This document shows, piece after piece, positions 1-6,639 of a DNA stretch of 7,008 nucleotides. Where the stretch lies: assembly GCA_023489135.1 (NCBI GenBank), contig JAMDCE010000607.1:1-7008 (forward strand), given 5' to 3'. Every line of letters begins with the position of its first letter. Position 1 is the stretch's first letter. The DNA comes from Chloroflexota bacterium. GTDB lineage: Bacteria > Chloroflexota > Chloroflexia > JAMDCE01. Under the pieces are notes generated by a model. The model did not search any database, was not told the origin of the DNA, and was given only the letters and a program-made list of their open reading frames with translations. Position numbers and translations under genes: made by a program.

Positions 1-1233
1 CAGTTGGCCTCCTTGCACAAGATAAGCCTGGCCATCGCCTCCAGGCTGGACCTGGAGGAGGTCCTGCAATCGGTTCTGGAACAAGCGTTGCAGTTGGCGA
101 GGGCGGAGCGGGTGGCTCTCTTTTTGTTGGACGGGGAGGGGCGGAAGTTGACGGTTCAAGCTTCCAAGGGCTGGCCCAAGAAGGTCCAGGAAGCTACTCT
201 GGTTTCCGGTGAAGGCTCGATAGCCAGTGAGGTAGCTCGGACGCAGCAACCCGTGCTCCTTCAGTCTGGCTCGATTGATTTGTCGTTTGACGGGGAGAGA
301 AAGGCTCGAGGAATCAAGGATGCTCTCGGTGTACCCTTGAAGATAGAGAACAGGGTTGTTGGAGTGTTAGAGGTTGCCAGCAAATCGGGGGAGGGGACAT
401 TCACGGAAAACGACTCGCGGATGCTGAGCCTGCTGGCCAACCATGCGGCTATCGCCATAAACGACGCGCGACTCTATCAGGACCTGCAGGCGCGGATGCG
501 GGAGTTAGAGCAGACCCAGGCCCAGTTGCTTCAGTCCGTGAAGCTGGCTACCGTCGGAGAGATGGCTGCGAGCGTCGCGCACGAAATCAATAACCCCCTG
601 GGAGGGATTCTTGGTTTCGCCGAGCTATTGCTGGAGGATACAGAAGATACCGACCCTCGCAAGGCCGATTTGAACTCGATCAAAGCGGAGACGATCCGAG
701 CGCGTAACATCATCCGAAACTGGTTGGGTTTTGCTCGGCAGTCAGACGAGCACTTGGAAGAGGTTAGCTTAAACGAGGTAATGCGGGGGACGGTGGACCT
801 GCTGCGCCGCCAAAGTGAGTTGCTGGGAGTGACACTTCGTGAGGTGTATGGCGGCGATCTGCCTATGATTGGGGTCCACTCCAATCAAATGAAGCAGGTT
901 TTCCTCAATGTTCTCAACAATGCCCTCTTTGCCATGCCCGAGGGGGGTAACCTGACGATCACCACCTGGAAAGAGGAAGGCCTGGTGGCCGTGGCCATCG
1001 AGGACACCGGGGTGGGGATTTCGTCTGAGAACTTGGCGAGAATCTTCGATCCATTCTTCAGCACCAAGCCTGAGCCCAAGGGCACAGGCCTGGGGCTGTC
1101 CATAAGCCAGAGCATTGTCCTCCGCCACGGAGGGACAATAGACGTAGCCAGCGAGCTTGGCCGGGGCACCCGGTTCACGGTAAGGCTTCCAGTTTCAATT
1201 GGGCCGGTCTTGACTGGGGCTGCTATAGTATAG
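1..1233 (+). CDS. GAF-domain sensor histidine kinase (5' end outside window)
   Basis: Cytoplasmic sensor kinase that autophosphorylates a histidine and passes phosphate to a response regulator, which is not in this window. The frame is open to base 1, so the TTG at 4 is probably an internal leucine and the true start lies upstream. Counting from that codon: a GAF domain at about residues 14-157, a short linker helix, then a HisKA domain with the H-box AHEINNPLGGI (phospho-acceptor His193). The HATPase_c domain follows, with N-box residues near 302-306, G1 box EDTGVGIS (333-340), F box FDPFFSTK (348-355) and G2 box GTGLGLSIS (360-368). All catalytic boxes are intact. The box sequences resemble NtrB/AtoS-like kinases. 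No membrane span is visible, so a soluble signal read by GAF (small molecule, redox or cyclic nucleotide) is likely; the ligand cannot be told. It ends with TAG at 1231. Further sensor domains may lie upstream of the window. Confidence 0.93.
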   Translation, partial: QLASLHKISLAIASRLDLEEVLQSVLEQALQLARAERVALFLLDGEGRKLTVQASKGWPKKVQEATLVSGEGSIASEVARTQQPVLLQSGSIDLSFDGERKARGIKDALGVPLKIENRVVGVLEVASKSGEGTFTENDSRMLSLLANHAAIAINDARLYQDLQARMRELEQTQAQLLQSVKLATVGEMAASVAHEINNPLGGILGFAELLLEDTEDTDPRKADLNSIKAETIRARNIIRNWLGFARQSDEHLEEVSLNEVMRGTVDLLRRQSELLGVTLREVYGGDLPMIGVHSNQMKQVFLNVLNNALFAMPEGGNLTITTWKEEGLVAVAIEDTGVGISSENLARIFDPFFSTKPEPKGTGLGLSISQSIVLRHGGTIDVASELGRGTRFTVRLPVSIGPVLTGAAIV

Positions 1234-1500
1234 TCTGTAGACCCTCTTCGACTCAACCTTCCTCTTTTCAGGAACCATCACAAGCAGTACGGGAGGGGGG
1301 AGCAATCGCCGGCTTCCACGGCGCACACTCCTCTCGCCGCACCAATTCTTGCGCCAGTTGACTCGTTCGGGGGCTGCGGCCAGCGAAGGCCCTTACTTCG
1401 TACAACAAGCATCGCCTCGGATTTGGATTCGAAGAGCTGACCAGAGGCGCTGAACCGCGATTTGACCTGGTACCACTAAATGCCTTCTTGAGGATAGTCG
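1234..1500. other. Intergenic gap between kinase and transporter
   Basis: These 267 bases separate two same-direction genes. I see no convincing gene on either strand: the open frames present have no family resemblance or good ribosome binding site. A small inverted repeat (CGCCG at 1307-1311 with CGGCG at 1319-1323, 7-base loop) has no T-run after it, so it is not a recognisable terminator. TTGAC-like hexamers occur (for example near 1358 and 1465) but no good -10 element sits 16-18 bases after them. The transporter promoter is therefore not identified. The last bases hold its Shine-Dalgarno site, GAGGA at 1490-1494. Confidence 0.5.
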
Positions 1501-2799
1501 GTGTTGACGCAGGCTGATGTTTCAATTCCAGAACCCGAAGCGGTTCGATCCTTCAGGGCCTTTGATTACTTAAACATCAGCATTTTCTGGTTCGCCCTGT
1601 CAATGCACTGGAACGTTCTCAGCCCGGTGGTTATCCCCGAGATTATCCTGCGGTATGTCCCTGAAGAACTCAAAGGAACCTACCTCGGTATTATGATGGC
1701 TGTGGGCGGTCTGGTGGCGATGTTGGTTCAACCCCTGATAGGGGCCATCAGCGATGGCACGGTGACCAGGTGGGGCCGTCGCCGACCTTACATTGTCGTC
1801 GGTGTTTTCTTAGATATACCTATATTGATCAGTTTGCTCTACGTTCCCAACTACGCCTTCTTTTTCCTCGCCGTGGTCGGTCTCCAGATCACGGCGAACG
1901 TGGCCCAGGGTCCCTACCAGGCCCTGATACCAGATTTGGTGCCAGAAAGAAACCGAGGCGTTGCCTCCGGATTCATGGGGTTGATGGGCGTTGGGGGCCA
2001 GATAGGAGGCGCTCTGCTAGCGGCCGTTCTAGCCGCTCACGGTCAAACCGTTCTGGCGACCATCTTCATCGCCGCAGTTATGTTCGCGCTGATGCTGTGG
2101 ACCGTGGTTGGCGTGAAGGAACCCACGCTCACGCCAATCACGTTGCGGAGTTTTGCCGGCGAGGGAAGGCCGCATCTCCGGCAGCGGCTGGCAAGGGCTT
2201 TTGTATTCGACCTCCGACGTTATCCTGACTTTGGCTGGTTCTTGATCTCCAGGTTCTTCGTCTTACTGGGGGTTCAATGTATCATAAACTTTGCCCAGTA
2301 TTTCCTGCGCGACGTCGTTCGCCTCCCCAACCCAGCCGAGGCCACCGCTTACATCGGAGCAATTGTGGCCGTGGGGGCGTTGCTGGCGATTGTGCCCGGC
2401 GGCTGGCTATCGGACAGGGTGGGTCGCAAGCGCATTATCTATCTCTCTTGTGGTACCATCATTCTCGGTGTGGGCTTGCTACTCACGGCCAAGAGCCTTC
2501 TAGCCGTAACGGCCTACGCTGTCCTTATCGGTACGGCCATGGGTCTTTTTTTCAGCGTGGACTGGGCCCTGGCGTCCGACCTCGTCCCGAAAGGGGAATC
2601 GGGGAAGTACATGGGTTTCTCCAATCTCGCCACCTCGGGCGCTCTCACGGTGGCCTGGTTCATCGGTGGACCGCTGAGCGATTACTTCAACGGTTGGCAG
2701 CATGGCCTTGGTTATTCCGTTCTTTTCGGCACCACCATGCTCTATGCCGCGCTGGGTATCGTGACTTTGCGTCCAGTGAGGGAGATCCGTCTTACCTGA
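1501..2799 (+). CDS. MFS transporter, SLC45/GPH-like
   Basis: Inner-membrane secondary transporter of the major facilitator superfamily, 432 residues with about 12 hydrophobic spans, the usual family length. Both halves carry motif-A-like loops: GAISDGTVTRWGRRRPYI at residues 81-98 (Asp85, then the GRRR cluster) and GWLSDRVGRKRI at 301-312. The YQALIPDLVPERNRGVASG segment near 139-157 is typical of the SLC45/GPH branch, whose known members often move sugars with a cation. A basic, Arg-rich stretch at about 216-240 is the central cytoplasmic loop. The GTG start at 1501 is preferred because GAGGA lies six bases upstream; the TTG at 1504 is an alternative. The substrate cannot be deduced, and no sugar enzyme is adjacent. 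It converges on the dehydrogenase gene with 91 bases between stops and no strong terminator seen there. Confidence 0.92.
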   Translation: MLTQADVSIPEPEAVRSFRAFDYLNISIFWFALSMHWNVLSPVVIPEIILRYVPEELKGTYLGIMMAVGGLVAMLVQPLIGAISDGTVTRWGRRRPYIVVGVFLDIPILISLLYVPNYAFFFLAVVGLQITANVAQGPYQALIPDLVPERNRGVASGFMGLMGVGGQIGGALLAAVLAAHGQTVLATIFIAAVMFALMLWTVVGVKEPTLTPITLRSFAGEGRPHLRQRLARAFVFDLRRYPDFGWFLISRFFVLLGVQCIINFAQYFLRDVVRLPNPAEATAYIGAIVAVGALLAIVPGGWLSDRVGRKRIIYLSCGTIILGVGLLLTAKSLLAVTAYAVLIGTAMGLFFSVDWALASDLVPKGESGKYMGFSNLATSGALTVAWFIGGPLSDYFNGWQHGLGYSVLFGTTMLYAALGIVTLRPVREIRLT

Positions 2800-2890
2800 T
2801 ACCCGCCGTTCCTACCCTGTCCCGCAGTTCTCGGACGGCCTTTCTTGAGTCAAACCTTCTGGCTTCCCAGCAGATGCCCTGCGGCGGTTT
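2800..2890. other. Convergent intergenic spacer
   Basis: These 91 bases lie between the stop codons of the transporter (plus) and the dehydrogenase (minus). A short GCAG/CTGC hairpin occurs near 2870-2882, but no stem with a T-run on either strand was found. Termination here may depend on Rho or on a signal I could not see. Confidence 0.4.
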
Positions 2891-3871
2891 TCAACTGCCG
2901 GGCAACGTCTCCCCGTCTTCAGCCAGGTCCCTCTTCAGATATCTCAGCAGTTCCTTGTCTCGCGCCTCTTTGACTGCGGCGATAGTCTCTGGGGTCCAAT
3001 CATAGAATCCCTTTCCCGACTTGACGCCGAATTCGCCATCTCGGACCTTTTGTTCCAAGAGCGGTGGCGGCGTGGGTGAGTTCTCCAATTTGGGAAGCAG
3101 AAAGCGGGAGATGGCCAGAAACAGGTCGAGGCCTCCGAGGTCGGCCGTCTGGAAAACGCCAGTTACCCCCAGGCGACGTCCAAAGCCAGTCTTAAGCGCT
3201 ATGTCCACCTCTTCGGGGTCGGCTATTCCCTGCTCTACGATGGAAATGGCCTCGCGCACCAGGGCAAATTGGAGGCGGTTGCCGATGTAGCCGGGAGTGT
3301 CCCGGCGCAGCAAAACAGGTTTCTTCCCCGCCGCGGCGAGAATTCGTCGCACCGTTTCCACGGTTTGCTGAGAAGTTCTGGAAGCCGGGGCAATTTCCAC
3401 CAGAGGAAGGACGTGGGGCGGATTCCAAAAATGCATCGCCACCACTCTGTCGGGCCGGCTGGTGACTGAAGCCATATCTTCAATACTTAGACAAGAGCTA
3501 TTGCTAGCCAAAATAGCGTGCGCGGGGGTGAGCTGGTCCAGATCCTGGAAAAGCTTCTGTTTCAAGGCGATGTCTTCGTAGATCGCCTCGATAACCAGGT
3601 CAGCCTGCTCCACGGCCTCCGTCAGGTCTATGGTCGCACTCAGTCGCGCGGTAGCGGCCCTGGCCAATTCCGGCGTCAATATTTCGTTCCGGACGAACAA
3701 GGCAAGGTTGGAAGCCACGCTGTCGACAGCCGTCTCCACCAGATCTGGTCTCACATCTTGCAAAGTAACCAGGTATCCCGCCTGTGTAAAAACCTGAGCA
3801 ATGCCGTGCCCCATTAAGCCGGCCCCTACAACCGCCACGCGATCGATGCCTTCAGCTTTCGCCATCATCAT
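2891..3871 (-). CDS. 3-hydroxyacyl-CoA dehydrogenase family protein
   Basis: NAD-dependent oxidoreductase of the 3HCDH family, 326 residues. An N-terminal Rossmann domain has GAGLMG (16-21) and an acidic residue after the second strand (Asp39). The catalytic set lines up with animal HAD: Ser126 in SNSSCL, His147 in MHFWNPP, Glu159 in LVEI and Asn198 in GYIGNR. The C-terminal helical domain carries DLGGLD (244-249) and KSGKGFYDW (284-292). Known relatives oxidise L-3-hydroxyacyl-CoA or hydroxybutyryl-CoA to the 3-keto form. The MHFWNPPHVLPLVEI variant differs from the HFFNPVPVMKLVE of classical hydroxybutyryl-CoA dehydrogenases, so lambda-crystallin-like or carnitine-type hydroxy-acid substrates remain possible. 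It is stand-alone, with no hydratase domain. Of three consecutive ATGs, the one at 3871 has GGAG (3880-3883) eight bases upstream. It overlaps the end of the DUF5317 gene by 20 bases, suggesting translational coupling. Confidence 0.93.
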   Translation of the reverse strand: MMMAKAEGIDRVAVVGAGLMGHGIAQVFTQAGYLVTLQDVRPDLVETAVDSVASNLALFVRNEILTPELARAATARLSATIDLTEAVEQADLVIEAIYEDIALKQKLFQDLDQLTPAHAILASNSSCLSIEDMASVTSRPDRVVAMHFWNPPHVLPLVEIAPASRTSQQTVETVRRILAAAGKKPVLLRRDTPGYIGNRLQFALVREAISIVEQGIADPEEVDIALKTGFGRRLGVTGVFQTADLGGLDLFLAISRFLLPKLENSPTPPPLLEQKVRDGEFGVKSGKGFYDWTPETIAAVKEARDKELLRYLKRDLAEDGETLPGS

Positions 3872-4448
3872 TCCATTTGCTCCATCTAGACTGTCTCTTC
3901 ATTTTCTGGCCAAGCATTCCTTGTCTCACCGCTACGAAAGCCCCGAGGGCGAGGAAGACGTCGCCTACGCTGAAGACGTTGGCAAAGGGCACGCTCGACG
4001 GCAGTACGATGATATCGGAGAGAAAGGGCAGCCGGCTGTTTTCGGTTAGGAGGGTGGAGTTAGCCAGATGAGGCAGGCTTTTCAGAGCCTCCGCCTCTTC
4101 CGTACGTCCTGATAAAATCATTCCTTCGCTGGAAATGGGCATATAGCCGCCGTTAGCCACCACGACCGCCAGGTTCAAGAGGATACCTATGAAGAAGAGT
4201 TCGAGCCCGTCTATCTTGATGTTAATGCCCACGGTGACCAACAGGGCCAACTCCGAGAGGACGAAGATGGGCCCTACGAATGAACCGAGCGGTTTTTCGA
4301 AGAAAGGAGAGAAGGCGATGATCTGAAGGAAAAGCGCCAGAAAGATGATCCAACCGAAACGAATGGGCAGTTGGGTCAGGTTGGTCAACTTTCCCCGGCG
4401 AAGCAGTCCGTCCGCCAAGCCCAACGCGACAGCAATTAGGATAAACAC
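3852..4448 (-). CDS. DUF5317 family membrane protein
   Basis: Small integral membrane protein of 198 residues, function unknown. Hydrophobic spans lie at about 1-13, 31-47, 57-75, 82-99 and 157-176. Features typical of DUF5317 are the short first helix followed by a basic RRGKL turn (17-21), the ANGGYMP motif (98-104) and the GDVFLALG segment before the last helix. A polar loop of about 50 residues separates spans four and five, and the tail is basic with two Trp (RWSKW). The start is GTG at 4448, with GGAG seven bases upstream. The stop at 3852 lies inside the start region of the dehydrogenase gene. It is 134 bases downstream of the HD-GYP gene on the same strand. The family assignment rests on motif memory, not a search. 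Confidence 0.8.
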   Translation of the reverse strand: MFILIAVALGLADGLLRRGKLTNLTQLPIRFGWIIFLALFLQIIAFSPFFEKPLGSFVGPIFVLSELALLVTVGINIKIDGLELFFIGILLNLAVVVANGGYMPISSEGMILSGRTEEAEALKSLPHLANSTLLTENSRLPFLSDIIVLPSSVPFANVFSVGDVFLALGAFVAVRQGMLGQKMKRQSRWSKWNDDGES

Positions 4449-4582
4449 TCAGGATCTCCAACTCCCCGTCGGCCAATGAACCGAGATGCTCGAATAGGCC
4501 GAACGGCTTCTTAGACCCTCCTGGGGTAGAAGCCGGTCAGCCGCTCCCATCGGGGCAATTCTAGGGCCAGTCTGGGCAGCAT
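4449..4582 (-). other. 134-nt spacer with two hairpins between HD-GYP and DUF5317 genes
   Basis: In the minus-strand transcript two inverted repeats sit one after the other. The first pairs CGGCTTCT with AGAAGCCG (arms 4528-4535 and 4504-4511), continued inward by ACCC/GGGT (4524-4527 with 4515-4518) after a 3-nt bulge, with a 5-nt loop. The second has an outer CGGCC/GGCCG pair (4497-4501 with 4470-4474) enclosing a CGAG/CTCG hairpin with a 3-nt loop at 4482-4492. Neither is followed by a U-run, so a standard intrinsic terminator is unlikely. They may stabilise mRNA, be a processing site, or lower expression of the distal genes. No small gene was found here. Confidence 0.5.
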
Positions 4583-5869
4583 TCAAGAGGATACCAGCGT
4601 CACATTCTGGATTCGGGGTAGGGCTAATGCGTCGCTTTCTTCAAGCAAAGAGATGAAAGCTTCCACCACCTCGGGATCGAACTGCGTTCCTGCGCCGTTC
4701 CGTATCTCGCTAATGGCCGTCTGATAGGAAAGGGCGCGGCGATAAATGCGGTCCGAAAGCATAGCGTCGAAGGCGTCGGCCACGGAGATGATTCGGGCCC
4801 CCTGGGGAATCTCGTCCCCTTTCAATCCGCGCGGGTAGCCTGTTCCGTCAAAGCGTTCGTGGTGATACTGAATCAGTTCGCGACCTTCCTCGTAAAGAGC
4901 CAGTCCGGCGACGATGGAAGCGCCGATAGAAGGGTGTTCGCGCATCGTCGCCCACTTTTCACCGTCGAGAGGGCCAGCGTGCATGAGGGTCTCGTCCTGA
5001 ATACCGATTTTGCCCAGATCGTGAATTCTCGCGGCTGACGTAATGGTCTCCACCTCTTTCAAGGAGAGTCCCATTTTGTTGGCGAGATTCTCGGCATAGA
5101 AAGCGACCCGAAATGAATGCTGGAAGGTCTGGGCATCACGCTTATCCACGGCGTCGGCCAGAAGCTCAATGGTCTTCTTGGTCTGATCCTGCAGTTGCCG
5201 GTAGACTTTGAAGGAGAAGTAAAGGGCTACCACCGGCAGCAACACCAGCACAACGGCAAAGGGGTTGACCAAATAGATAACGGCGATAAGCGCGCCCAGA
5301 GTAGGAAGCGTAGAGAACTGGATGATCAGTCCCTCGTGGTTGGCTAGCCAAACGTGCCAGACGTTATGTCCTTCGATGAGGGAGACAAGTGACGCCATGG
5401 AGATGCTGTTGACCAGGATGAAGATGCCGGCCGAAAGGATCCAGGCCACGACGTTCTGCAGGCTATTGACCGGAGAGTTGGTGCCATCCGCGAGACGGGT
5501 AAAGACGAGTCCCGACAAAATGGCGGCAAGCACGAGGTTGGACACGTTAAAGGTAATTTTGTACCACGGCTTACGCTGAGAGATATCGGCGGCCGTACTG
5601 CCGATGGTGACAGTCCAAGCGGCGATGGCCGGTCCGAACAAGAGGACGACGGCGAAACCAATAGCTGTAGAGACGGTGACGTAGACGGGCGGTCGAAGCA
5701 GAATGTAATTGCGGTCGGCGATGGCGATAAACAAAGCCATCACGATCATAGCAATCAGGGTTTCCGACGGTCTGGTGATAACCGCAGGCAGAACCAATGC
5801 CAGCAAGACAATGCCGCTGAGAATAATGAACCAGACGTAGATCTGGGCCTGAACTCGCAACTGGCCCAC
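4583..5869 (-). CDS. Membrane-anchored HD-GYP domain protein (predicted c-di-GMP phosphodiesterase)
   Basis: 428 residues. Residues 1-220 form a multi-span membrane domain (roughly seven hydrophobic segments, MASE9-like in general layout). A charged helical linker at about 222-245 leads to a cytoplasmic HD-GYP domain at about 240-410. The metal and signature residues are intact: His251, HD at 283-284 in RIHDLGKIGI, His312 in REHP, HHERFDGTGYP at 336-346, and Asp365 in SVADAFDAM. In the family these enzymes hydrolyse cyclic di-GMP, a second messenger for motility, surface life and development. The membrane domain probably senses an unknown cue. The start is GTG at 5869, with AGGAGG seven bases upstream. 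It heads a probable operon with the DUF5317 and dehydrogenase genes. A promoter and a structured leader lie upstream. With the signature intact, it is predicted to be active. Confidence 0.93.
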   Translation of the reverse strand: MGQLRVQAQIYVWFIILSGIVLLALVLPAVITRPSETLIAMIVMALFIAIADRNYILLRPPVYVTVSTAIGFAVVLLFGPAIAAWTVTIGSTAADISQRKPWYKITFNVSNLVLAAILSGLVFTRLADGTNSPVNSLQNVVAWILSAGIFILVNSISMASLVSLIEGHNVWHVWLANHEGLIIQFSTLPTLGALIAVIYLVNPFAVVLVLLPVVALYFSFKVYRQLQDQTKKTIELLADAVDKRDAQTFQHSFRVAFYAENLANKMGLSLKEVETITSAARIHDLGKIGIQDETLMHAGPLDGEKWATMREHPSIGASIVAGLALYEEGRELIQYHHERFDGTGYPRGLKGDEIPQGARIISVADAFDAMLSDRIYRRALSYQTAISEIRNGAGTQFDPEVVEAFISLLEESDALALPRIQNVTLVSS

Positions 5870-6045
5870 TCAGTTGCCTCCTGGAACGCCTGCCTGGTCT
5901 TTCGGCCTTTTTCGGGGGAAGACACTCGGAAATAGGCCACCCTCGCTAAAGGCGGCCATACTCATCGGGCCAACTGGCGATACCCGGGCAGCCTAGCCCG
6001 TCCGTTTCACCAAAAGGCTCAACCGACAGTCACACTAGCCTTCGT
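5870..6045 (-). promoter_or_regulatory. Structured 5' leader of the HD-GYP gene
   Basis: From the predicted transcript start (about 6045) to the GTG at 5869 the leader is about 175 nt, long for a simple untranslated region. At its 5' end AAGGCT (6037-6042) can pair with AGCCTT (6014-6019). Further on CGGGC (5996-6000) pairs with GCCCG (5985-5989) around a 6-nt loop, TAGGCT. That loop is itself complementary to the AGCCT arm of the first hairpin, so the two structures could form a pseudoknot or exclude one another. GC-rich repeats between 5950 and 5972 add competing pairings. The last 20 nt hold AGGAGG. I compared it by eye with c-di-GMP-I, SAM, cobalamin, TPP, glycine and T-box consensus elements and could not assign it to any of them. 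A regulatory role is inferred. Confidence 0.4.
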
Positions 6046-6051
6046 GGGGGA

Positions 6052-6080
6052 AGTATAACATACGAGGGAGAGGCTTGCAA
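6052..6080 (-). promoter_or_regulatory. Sigma70-type promoter for the HD-GYP operon
   Basis: On the minus strand TTGCAA (6075-6080, four of six matches to TTGACA) is followed after exactly 17 bases by TATACT (6052-6057, five of six matches to TATAAT). Transcription would start near 6045 and run into the HD-GYP leader. The site lies after the stop of the last micro-protein gene (6156), in otherwise non-coding DNA, so the HD-GYP operon can be expressed independently of the micro-protein cluster. Confidence 0.6.
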
Positions 6081-6155
6081 TCGGCCAGGCAGATCGGCGT
6101 CTCTGGCGCATTCTGCCGGGCTTGCGATTTCCCTAATTGGACTTTAGCTGGGAAA

Positions 6156-6251
6156 CTAGCCCCACTTCTGCCAGGCGCCACTGGCGACAAGGAGGCTAAC
6201 GATCAAACCGAGAGCGTAGGCGACTTTGAGGTAAATATGATTCCACTTCAT
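6156..6251 (-). CDS. 31-residue single-span membrane peptide, copy 3 (last in the tandem)
   Basis: A complete short gene, ATG at 6251 to TAG at 6156, with AAGGAG at 6261-6266 nine bases upstream. The peptide starts MKWNHIYLK, has one hydrophobic helix at about residues 10-26, and ends GAWQKWG, so Trp and Lys flank both ends of the membrane segment. It has no recognisable signal cleavage site. Its protein sequence is identical to that of the copy at 6523-6618, although the two genes differ at six positions (codons 4, 5, 7, 8, 16 and 21), all synonymous. That is the pattern of selection on the peptide. It is 287 bases upstream of the HD-GYP gene on the same strand. I do not recognise the family. 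Small subunits of membrane complexes, toxin peptides of type I systems and membrane-protein regulators share this general size and shape, but nothing here decides between them. Confidence 0.85.
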   Translation of the reverse strand: MKWNHIYLKVAYALGLIVSLLVASGAWQKWG

Positions 6252-6384
6252 TTCACGACTCTCCTTACCTTATTGTCAGAATCTGATGGATTGACTGCAA
6301 CTCGTACGGCTGGGGCGACTATGCTTCGCTGGAGCACCCCTCAGTCAATAACGGTCGTAGATTACAGGGCGATCTTCGCTCGGA

Positions 6385-6480
6385 CTAACCCCACTTCTCC
6401 CAAGCGCCGCAGACGACAAGAAGGCTACCGATCAGCCCGCGAAGAGAGGCAGCTTTGAGGTAGATGTGGTTCCACTTCAT
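6385..6480 (-). CDS. 31-residue single-span membrane peptide, divergent copy 2
   Basis: ATG at 6480 to TAG at 6385, the same length as its two neighbours, with GGAG at 6488-6491 seven bases upstream. It shares MKWNHIYLK at the start and GAW-KWG at the end with the other copies. It differs from them at eight residues: V10A, Y12S, A13L, L14R, V18G, A23V, S24C and Q28E. An arginine now sits in the first half of the hydrophobic helix and a cysteine in the second half. No stop or frameshift has appeared, so it looks like a functional paralogue rather than a relic. It starts 42 bases after the stop of the first copy and lies 133 bases before the third. The arginine might pair with an acidic residue of a partner, but that is inference. 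Confidence 0.8.
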   Translation of the reverse strand: MKWNHIYLKAASLRGLIGSLLVVCGAWEKWG

Positions 6481-6522
6481 TTTTTCACTCCGTCAGACGA
6501 TTTCGCCGGGGTATGGCTCGGA

Positions 6523-6618
6523 CTAGCCCCACTTCTGCCAGGCGCCACTGGCGACGAGGAGGCTAACGATCAGACCGAGAGCGTAGGCGACTTTCAGATA
6601 AATGTGGTTCCACTTCAT
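6523..6618 (-). CDS. 31-residue single-span membrane peptide, copy 1 (first in the tandem)
   Basis: ATG at 6618 to TAG at 6523, with AAAGGA at 6629-6634 ten bases upstream. The encoded peptide is identical to that at 6156-6251: MKWNHIYLK start, hydrophobic helix at about 10-26, and GAWQKWG end. It is the first gene of the tandem in transcription order. A CATAAT hexamer at about 6640-6645 could be a -10 element, but no good -35 lies at the right distance, so its promoter is uncertain. Sequence similarity with the middle copy continues past the stop codon (GCTCGGACTA on the plus strand at both sites, 6516-6525 and 6378-6387), so the duplicated unit was a little longer than the gene. Confidence 0.85.
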   Translation of the reverse strand: MKWNHIYLKVAYALGLIVSLLVASGAWQKWG

Positions 6619-6639
6619 CTTGCTTTGTTCCTTTCATTG

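Larger units (their letters stand above)
6156..6618 (-). repeat. Three direct repeats of about 100 bp, each a micro-protein gene
   Basis: Three direct, same-strand copies of 96 bp lie at 6156-6251, 6385-6480 and 6523-6618, separated by 133 and 42 bp. The outer two differ at 6 of 96 bases; the middle one is clearly more diverged. The leader sequences carrying the ribosome binding sites are not conserved between copies. The repeat is explained by tandem gene duplication followed by divergence, not by a mobile element: no terminal inverted repeats or target duplications are visible. Confidence 0.85.

Noticed and set aside
1268..1525. Minus-strand frame of 85 codons in the kinase-transporter gap
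   Set aside because: It has low-complexity, Ser/Pro/Arg-rich composition typical of a random GC-rich frame, overlaps the transporter start, and resembles no family.
2277..3005. Plus-strand frame of 242 codons crossing the end of the transporter and the spacer
   Set aside because: It is a shifted frame inside the transporter gene. It is rich in Arg/Ser/His with no domain, whereas the main frame has clear membrane helices and MFS motifs.
5885..5925. Plus-strand GGTC-TTTC-GGCC hairpin followed by five T, like a small terminator
   Set aside because: The stem is only four pairs including a G-U, and no plus-strand gene ends here. It lies in the leader of the minus-strand HD-GYP gene.
5950..6000. 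GGCGATACCCGGGCAGCC-like segment resembling the 3' half of a c-di-GMP-I riboswitch on the plus strand
   Set aside because: It would be on the strand opposite to the HD-GYP gene and lacks the conserved ACGCAAAG-type core, so the likeness is probably chance.
6075..6458. Long plus-strand frame of 127 codons over the micro-protein region (and a similar 115-codon frame at 6466-6813)
   Set aside because: They are antisense to the three repeated minus-strand genes. Their repeated segments simply mirror the repeats. The silent third-position pattern supports the minus-strand frame, and no good ribosome binding site precedes these starts.
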